DNA of 64,000 bases from Lepisosteus oculatus (Eukaryota > Chordata > Actinopteri > Semionotiformes > Lepisosteidae), in the NCBI RefSeq assembly GCF_040954835.1, contig NC_090699.1, positions 14,315,817-14,379,816 of the forward strand, read 5' to 3'. Of the stretch, positions 59,101 to 64,000 are shown in pieces; the stretch's first letter is position 1; every line of letters starts with the position of its first letter. The notes beneath the pieces were generated by a model that worked only from the letters and a program-made list of their open reading frames with translations, was not told where the DNA came from and made no database searches. The position numbers and the translations under genes are program-made.

Positions 59101-61231
59101 AGTGTTAATGTACTGGAGTGTCCATTCAGTCAGTGTGTCTGTATGAACCCCTCTCTCTCAGTGCAGTGTTAATGTACTGGAGTGTCCATTCAGTCAGTGT
59201 GTCTGTATGAACCCCTCTCTCTCAGTGCAGTGTTAATGTACTGGAGTGTCCAGTCAGTCAGTGTGTCTGTATGAACCTCTCTCGTCTTACCCTCCTGTCT
59301 CTCTCAGATCAGAACGTGCGGCTGTATGACACCAGCTCCGGCCGGTTCCGAGTGATCCGTACAGTGAAGGCCCGTGATGTTGGCTGGAGTGTGCTGGATG
59401 TCGCCTTCACCCCAGACGGACACAACCTGTTGTACTCCAGCTGGTCTGACTACAGTGAGTTGCGATGGGGAGAGGGGGAGGGGGCTCCCAAAATTCCACC
59501 AGCATGTTGGGTTACCAATAGCGATCCATCAGCCTGTCCTTGTGGAATCCCCGGATATCGAGCCGGGAACGGCCCTTTTGTAAATAAGAGCCCCTTGTTC
59601 ATGGTATTTATTCAAGTTTTAGTCTGCTTCGAAGGACAGTTTGAGTTGGAATCGCGGGTCCAGGTTGGGATTCTGGGTAGGTTCGTGGGTCCGGGTTGGG
59701 ATTTTAGTTGGAATCGCAGGTGACGGTTGGGTTTTCCGTTGGAATCGCAGGTCCAGGTTGGGATGTCTGTGGAATCGGGGGTCCAGGTTGGGATGTCTGT
59801 GGGAATCGGGGGTCCAGGTTGGGATGTCTGTGGAATCGGGGGTCCACATTGGGATGTCTGTGGAATCGGGGGTCCACGTTGGGATGTCTGTGGGAATCGG
59901 GGGTCCAGGTTGGGATGTCTGTGGGAATCGGGGGTCCAGGTTGGGATGTCTGTGGGAATCGGGGGTCCAGGTTGGGATGTCTGTGGGAATCGGGGGTCCA
60001 GGTTGGGATGTCTGTGGGAATCGGGGGTCCAGGTTGGGATGTCTGTGGAATCGGGGGTCCAGGTTGGGATGTCTGTGGGAATCGGGGGTCCAGGTTGGGA
60101 TGTCTGTGGGAATCGGGGGTCCAGGTTGGGATGTCTGTGGGAATCGGGGGTCCAGGTTGGGATGTCTGTGGAATCAGGGGTCCAGGTTGGGATGTCTGTG
60201 GGAATCGGGGGTCCAGGTTGGGATGTCTGTGGAATCGGGGGTCCAGGTTGGGATGTCTGTGGGAATCGGGGGTCCAGGTTGGGATGTCTGTGGAATCGCA
60301 GGTCCAGGTTGGGATGTCTGTGGAATCGGGGGTCCAGGTTGGGATGTCTGTGGAATCGGGGGTCCACGTTGGGATGTCTGTGGAATCGGGGGTCCAGGTT
60401 GGGATGTCTGTGGAATCGCAGGTGCAGGTTGGGATGTCTGTGGAATCGGGGGTCCACGTTGGGATGTCTGTGGAATCGGGGGTCCAGGTTGGGATGTCTG
60501 TGGGAATCGGGGGTCCAGGTTGGGATGTCTGTGGAATCGGGGGTCCAGGTTGGGATGTCTGTGGAATCGGGGGTCCAGGTTGGGATGTCTGTGGGAATCG
60601 GGGGTCCAGGTTTGGGTGTCTGTGGGAATCGGGGGTCCAGGTTTGGGTGTCTGTGGGAATCGGGGGTCCAGGTTGGGATGTCTGTGGAATCGCGGGTCCA
60701 GGTTGGGATGTCTGTGGGAATCGGGGGTCCAGGTTGGGATGTCTGTGGAATCGGGGGTCCAGGTTGGGATGTCTGTGGAATCGGGGGTCCAGGTTGGGAT
60801 GTCTGTGGGAATCGGGGGTCCAGGTTGGGGTGTCTGTGGGAATCGGGGGTCCAGGTTGGGATGTCTGTGGAATCGCAGGTGCAGGTTGGGATGTCTGTGG
60901 AATCAGGGGTCCAGGTTGGGATGTCTGTGGAATCGGGGGTCCAGGTTGGGGTGTCTGTGGGAATCGGGGGTCCAGGTTGGGATGTCTGTGGAATCGCAGG
61001 TGCAGGTTGGGATGTCTGTGGAATCAGGGGTCCAGGTTGGGATGTCTGTGGAATCGGGGGTCCAGGTTGGGATGTCTGTGGGAATCGGGGGTCCAGGTTG
61101 GGATATTGGTTGGAATCGCAGGTGCAGGCTGGGAATGGAGGAAGCCCAGTGGGTGATTTTGCGTCTCTGATTGCAGTTCATGTGTGCAGCCTGGATGGCG
61201 ACAATGAGACTCACACAGCGCTGGATCTCAA
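49923..61231 (+). CDS. dcaf11: DDB1- and CUL4-associated factor 11, 5' part (gene span)
   Basis: A WD40 substrate receptor of the CUL4-DDB1 E3 ubiquitin ligase (also called WDR23; known to act on NRF2). Seven coding exons are visible: 49,923-50,134; 55,190-55,317; 56,548-56,666; 56,846-56,910; 57,936-58,036; 59,308-59,454; 61,177-61,231. All phases match. They give about 275 residues with clear family matches: DVDLAQVLAYLLRR, GRLGDRYNPP, VDAHPDTQEVD, SHFLPNYVTYKDIYQQKVFCG, DQNVRLYD, KARDVGWSVLDVAFTPDG, YSSWSDYIHVC and THTALDL. This is about half of the family length (about 550 residues); the remaining WD repeats lie beyond 64,000. Each of the seven introns seen here carries a tandem repeat array. 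Confidence 0.97.
50190..55110. repeat. Minisatellite MS-N filling dcaf11 intron 2 (about 4.9 kb), with higher-order repeat
   Basis: Units combine GACACTGAGTCTAGGAGAAC then ACACTGACACACTGTCCA (about 38 bp) and optional GACACACTGACACACTGTCCA (about 21 bp). A long identical stretch is repeated at 51,614 and 52,787, so a 1,173-bp higher-order segment is duplicated head to tail. The array begins about 55 bp after the donor at 50,134 and ends about 80 bp before the next acceptor. Reverse-strand frames over it (Cys/Ser/Val-rich) are artefacts. Confidence 0.97.
55190..55317 (+). CDS. dcaf11: dcaf11 exon 3
   Basis: Encodes (R)GQVRLVHGSGATGLQLVQSY, then SDSDDDSEGAWEGRLGDRYN and PP. It aligns with human GQVRLVQGGGA...LQF...GRLGDRYNPP. 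The acceptor is the unusual purine-containing CTGATTGGAG/GGGAC, placed by protein homology and phase. The pyrimidine tract lies just before, at CTCCGCCCCTCTTCC. The donor is CCCG/GTAGC. Confidence 0.93.
55318..55664. other. dcaf11 intron 3, single-copy first third
   Basis: Non-repetitive intron sequence apart from two copies of CTGTGACCTTTCACCTCTGACC / CTGTGTCCTTTCACCTCTGACC near 55,511 and 55,587. It precedes MS-A array 5. Confidence 0.6.
55665..56540 (+). repeat. MS-A minisatellite array 5, dcaf11 intron 3
   Basis: About 14 copies of the 60/64-bp unit in sense orientation. The last, shortened unit, GTGTATTAACCCCTCTGTCT then GTGTCAG, is the acceptor of exon 4 at 56,548. It carries the intact TATTAAC. 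Confidence 0.97.
56548..56666 (+). CDS. dcaf11: dcaf11 exon 4
   Basis: Encodes (V)DAHPDTQEVDCSEIRTRILL ATASSG...FTQMLRE, aligning with human VDATPDTRELEFNEIKTQVELATG...FPRMLHQ. The previous exon supplies the first base of the Val codon. The donor is AGAGAG/GTGAGA, phase 0. Confidence 0.95.
56846..56910 (+). CDS. dcaf11: dcaf11 exon 5
   Basis: A 65-bp exon with acceptor TTGTTGTTCCAG. It encodes REQGRCLGSSFSHGECSNIR SH across the next junction (human: RERGLCHRGSFSLGEQSRVISH). The donor CTCACA/GTGAGT leaves two bases. Confidence 0.93.
56920..57765. repeat. CA-rich minisatellite MS-O, dcaf11 intron 5
   Basis: Irregular array of about 28-60-bp modules: CACAACACTGTACAGCGCAC, ACTGATACACAACACACACT and GATACACAGCTCTGCACAGC. 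It starts about 10-20 bp after the donor at 56,910. Open frames on both strands (Cys/Val-rich or His/Thr-rich) are artefacts. Confidence 0.93.
57936..58036 (+). CDS. dcaf11: dcaf11 exon 6
   Basis: Encodes (H)FLPNYVTYKDIYQQKVFCGV YSEDGRLFLSACQ, aligning with human HFLPNDLGFTDSYSQKAFCGIYSKDGQIFMSACQ. This is the start of the WD40 propeller. The acceptor is CTCCTTCCAG and the donor CCAGG/GTCAGT (phase 1). Confidence 0.96.
58055..59280 (+). repeat. MS-A minisatellite array 6, filling dcaf11 intron 6
   Basis: About 20 copies of the 60/64-bp unit in sense orientation. It occupies practically the whole intron between the donor at 58,036 and the acceptor at 59,307. The last unit (TGTCTGTATGAACCTCTCTC) merges into the acceptor tract. 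Confidence 0.97.
59308..59454 (+). CDS. dcaf11: dcaf11 exon 7
   Basis: Encodes DQNVRLYDTSSGRFRVIRTV KARDVGWSVLDVAFTPDGHN LLYSSWSDY, nearly identical to the human WD-repeat segment (KARDVGWSVLDVAFTPDG, YSSWSDY). The acceptor is CTGTCTCTCTCAG and the donor TACA/GTGAGT. Confidence 0.97.
59640..61135. repeat. Minisatellite MS-P (30/31-bp unit), dcaf11 intron 7
   Basis: About 46 copies of GTCCAGGTTGGGATGTCTGT then GGAATCGGGG, with the optional extra G making 31 bp. Because the unit has no stop codon in any plus frame, three overlapping frames of about 500 codons run through it; none is a gene. The sense strand is G-rich with GGG/GGGGG runs in each unit. Confidence 0.97.
61177..61231 (+). CDS. dcaf11: dcaf11 exon 8 (last in the window)
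   Basis: A 55-bp exon with acceptor CTGATTGCAG and donor TCAA/GTGAGT. It encodes (I)HVCSLDGDNETHTALDL, matching human IHICNIYGEGDTHTALDL. The gene continues past the window end. Confidence 0.95.
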
Positions 61232-61719
61232 GTGAGTATAGTGTCATGTTGAACAACAGGAGTGTGTGTTGTGTTGTGTGTGGAAGAGTGATTTGCTTAC
61301 AGCAGAATCATCCTGGGCTAATTTTGTTGTCTGAGTGATCCTGAGTCAGCTGTATTGTGTGAATGATCGATGGCCGGTTGTGTTGTTAGGTTTTGTGTGT
61401 TGTATTAATAATCCTTTACTGGGTGTGTTGTATAATCTGGAAGTCCTGTGCTGACTGTGGTATGGTGTTTTGTGTTGACACTCGGTGGTTGTGTGCATTG
61501 GTACTGAAGTAGTTACGTTGTGATCTGTTGTGTTGTGATGGTTGGTGTGCATGTTTTTACTGAAGAAGTTGTGTTCTGTTGTGATGGAGGTCATCCACGC
61601 TGGTATTGAAGTAGTTGTGTTGTGATGTGTTGTACTGAAGAAGTTGTGGTGTGTTGTTTTGTGAAGTACTTGTTTTGTACTTGTATGTTGTGATATGTTG
61701 GGTTTTGTTGTGATGTGCG

Positions 61720-64000
61720 CTCTGGTGCTGAAGGAGTTGTGTTGTGTGCTGATGTGTGTGCTGGTGCTTAAGAAGTTGTTGTGTGCTGATGTGTGTGCTG
61801 GTGCTGAAGGAGTTGTGTTGTGTGGTGATGTGCCCTGGTGCTGAAGGAGTTGTGGTGTGTTGTGTACTGATGTATGCAAGCTCCTGCTGAAGGAGCTGTG
61901 TTGTGTTGTATATTGATGTGCGCCGGTGCTGAGGGAGTTGTGTTGTGTGGTGTTGTACGGGCTGCTGCTGAAGGAGTTGTGTTGTATTGTGTGTGCTGAT
62001 GTACGCTGCTGCTGAAGGGGTTGCGTTGTGTGGTGTTGTACGCACTGCTTTTAAAGGAGTTGTGTTGTGTGGTGTTGTGCGCGCTGCTGCTGAAGGAGTT
62101 GTGTTGTGTGGTGTTGCGCGCTGCTGCTGAAGGAGTTGTGGGGTGTTGTGTGGTGTTTTGTGCTGCTACTGAAGGAGCTGTGGGGTATTGTGTGGTGTTG
62201 TGTGCTGCTGCTGAAGGAGTTGTGTGGTGTTGTGTGCTGCTGCTGAAGGAGTTGTGTGGTGTTGTGTGGTGTTGTGCGCTGCTGCTGAAGGAGTTGTGGG
62301 GTGTTGTGTGGTGTTGTGTTCTGCTGCTGAAGGAGTTGTGTGGTGTTGTGTTCTGCTGCTGAAGGAGTTGTGTGGTGTTGTGTGCTGCTGCTGAAGGAGT
62401 TGTGGGGTGTTGTGTGGTGTTGTGCGCTGCTGCTGAAGGAGTTGTGGGGTGTTGTGTGGTGTTGTGCGCGCTGCTGCTGAAGGAGTTTTGGGGTGTTGTG
62501 TGGTGTTGTGTGCTGCTGCTGAAGGAGTTGTGGGGTGTTGTGTGGTGTTGTGTTCTGCTGCTGAAGGAGTTGTGGGGTGTTGTGTGGTGTTGTGTTCTGC
62601 TGCTGAAGGAGTTGTGGGGTGTTGTGTGGTGTTGCGCGCTGCTGCTGAAGGAGTTGTGGGGTGTTGTGTGGTGTTTTGTGCTGCTACTGAAGGAGCTGTG
62701 GGGTATTGTGTGGTGTTGTGTGCTGCTGCTGAAGGAGTTGTGTGGTGTTGTGTGCTGCTGCTGAAGGAGTTGTGTGGTGTTGTGTGGTGTTGTGCGCTGC
62801 TGCTGAAGGAGTTGTGGGGTGTTGTGTGGTGTTGTGTTCTGCTGCTGAAGGAGTTGTGTGGTGTTGTGTTCTGCTGCTGAAGGAGTTGTGTGGTGGTGTG
62901 CACGCTGCTGCTGAAGGAGTTGTGTGGTGGTGTGCACGCTGCTGCTGAAGGAGTTGTGTGGTGGTGTGCATGCTGCTGCTGAAGGAGTTGTGGGGTGTTG
63001 TGTGGTGTTGTGCGCGCTGCTGCTGAAGGAGTTTTGGGGTGTTGTGTGGTGTTGTGTGCTGCTGCTGAAGGAGTTGTGGGGTGTTGTGTGGTGTTGTGTT
63101 CTGCTGCTGAAGGAGTTGTGGGGTGTTGTGTGGTGTTGTGCGCTGCTGCTGAAGGAGTTGTGGGGTGTTGTGTGCTGCTGCTGAAGGAGTTGTGGGGTGT
63201 TGTGTGCTGCTGCTGAAGGAGTTGTGGGGTGTTGTGTGGTGTTGTGTTCTGCTGCTGAAGGAGTTGTGGGGTGTTGGTGGTGTGCATGCTGCTGCTGAAG
63301 GAGTTGTGGGGTGGTGTGTGGTGTTGTGCGCTGCTGCTGAAGGAGTTGTGGGGTGTTGTGTGGTGTTGTGTTCTGCTGCTGAAGGAGTTGTGGGGTGTTG
63401 TGTGGTGTTGTGTGCTGCTGCTGAAGGAGTTGTGGGGTGTTGTGTGCTGCTGCTGAAGGAGTTGTGGGGTGTTGTGTGCTGCTGCTGAAGGAGTTGTGGG
63501 GTTTTGTGTGGTGTTGTGCGCGCTGCTGCTGAAGGAGTTGTGTGGTGGTGTGCATGCTGCTGCTGAAGGAGTTGTGTGGTGTTGTGTGCTGCTGCTGAAG
63601 GAGTTGTGGGGTGTTGTGTGGTGTTGTGCGCTGCTGCTGAAGGAGTTGTGGGGTGTTGTGTGCTGCTGCTGAAGGAGTTGTGGGGTGTTGTGTGGTGTTG
63701 TGCGCTGCTGCTGAAGGAGTTGTGGGGTGTTGTGTGGTGGTGTGTGCTGCTGCTGAAGGAGTTTTGGGGTGTTGTGGGGTGTTGTGTGCTGCTGCTGAAG
63801 GAGTTTTGGGGTGTTGTGTGGTGTTGTGTGCTGCTGCTGAATGAGTTGTGTGGTGTTGTGTGCTGCTGCTGAAGGAGTTGTGGGGTGTTGTGTGGTGTTG
63901 TGTGCTGCTGCTGAAGGAGTTGTGGGGTTTTGTGCGCGCTGCTGCTGAAGGAGTTGTGTGGTGGTGTGCATGCTGCTGCTGAAGGAGTTGTGTGGTGTTG
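61720..64000. repeat. Minisatellite MS-Q (about 42-bp unit), dcaf11 intron 8, to the window end
   Basis: About 50 copies of GAAGGAGTTGTGGGGTGTTG then TGTGGTGTTGTGCGCTGCTG CT, with units shortened by loss of GTGTTGTGTGG. A diverged leader of related units starts near 61,555. The long Gln/His/Ser/Thr-rich minus-strand frames (about 600 codons) are artefacts of a stop-free repeat. Confidence 0.96.

Noticed and set aside
59641-61235. Three overlapping frames of about 500 codons each on plus
   Set aside because: They run through the 30/31-bp MS-P array, which lacks stop codons in all three frames, inside a dcaf11 intron with good splice sites.
61768-63971. Gln/His/Ser/Thr-rich frames of about 600 codons on minus
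   Set aside because: Stop-free reading of the MS-Q repeat; no domain, no start context, antisense to a dcaf11 intron.

Overview
The window is vertebrate nuclear DNA, most likely from a ray-finned fish. The genes are split by GT/AG introns, there is a CpG-rich promoter region, and fish-type non-LTR retrotransposon and tRNA-derived SINE fragments are present. I recognise four genes by their protein sequence: zfhx2 (minus), thtpa (plus), a nat8/camello-type N-acetyltransferase (minus) and the 5' half of dcaf11 (plus). In human, ZFHX2, THTPA and DCAF11 all lie on chromosome 14q11.2-q12, with ZFHX2 and THTPA neighbours in divergent orientation, so this is a conserved block. A non-teleost fish such as a gar would fit, but that is inference. 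Nothing bacterial or viral is seen.

Layout: 1-10,290 holds two large minisatellites flanking one well-bounded exon (1842-2370, minus) of an unrecognised gene. 10,290-16,600 holds interspersed repeats, the 3' end of a LINE, three small minisatellites and the presumed 3' flank of zfhx2. 16,609-31,767 is zfhx2, read right to left: a proposed two-codon first coding exon, a C2H2 exon, a small exon, a 3.9-kb exon with two fingers and three homeodomains (one degenerate), and a last exon with one more finger. 28,900-32,640 is the CpG-rich divergent promoter region, with ZNF143-like motifs on the thtpa side. 34,551-36,581 is thtpa (three coding exons). 38,513-40,020 is the nat8-like gene. 42,060-47,480 is a retrotransposon-rich intergenic stretch. 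47,500-64,000 is dcaf11, from promoter to coding exon 7; the gene runs off the window.

The most striking feature is tandem repetition. More than half of the window is minisatellite, and nearly every intron of zfhx2, nat8-like and dcaf11 carries its own array. One 60/64-bp family, called MS-A here, occurs in six separate introns of four genes, always in the same orientation relative to transcription. Its sense strand reads as a 3' splice-site module: branch-point-like TATTAAC or its variant TATGAAC, a CCCCTCTCTCTC tract, then CAG. Several genuine acceptors in the window (zfhx2 27,064; nat8 39,180; dcaf11 56,548) look like single units of this family. I regard this as the best candidate for something undescribed: a splice-acceptor cassette that has spread and expanded inside introns.

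The proteins do not form one pathway. They are a zinc-finger/homeodomain transcription factor, thiamine triphosphatase, a membrane GNAT acetyltransferase and a CUL4-DDB1 ubiquitin ligase substrate receptor. They share synteny and intron architecture. All repeat copy numbers and boundaries were estimated by eye.
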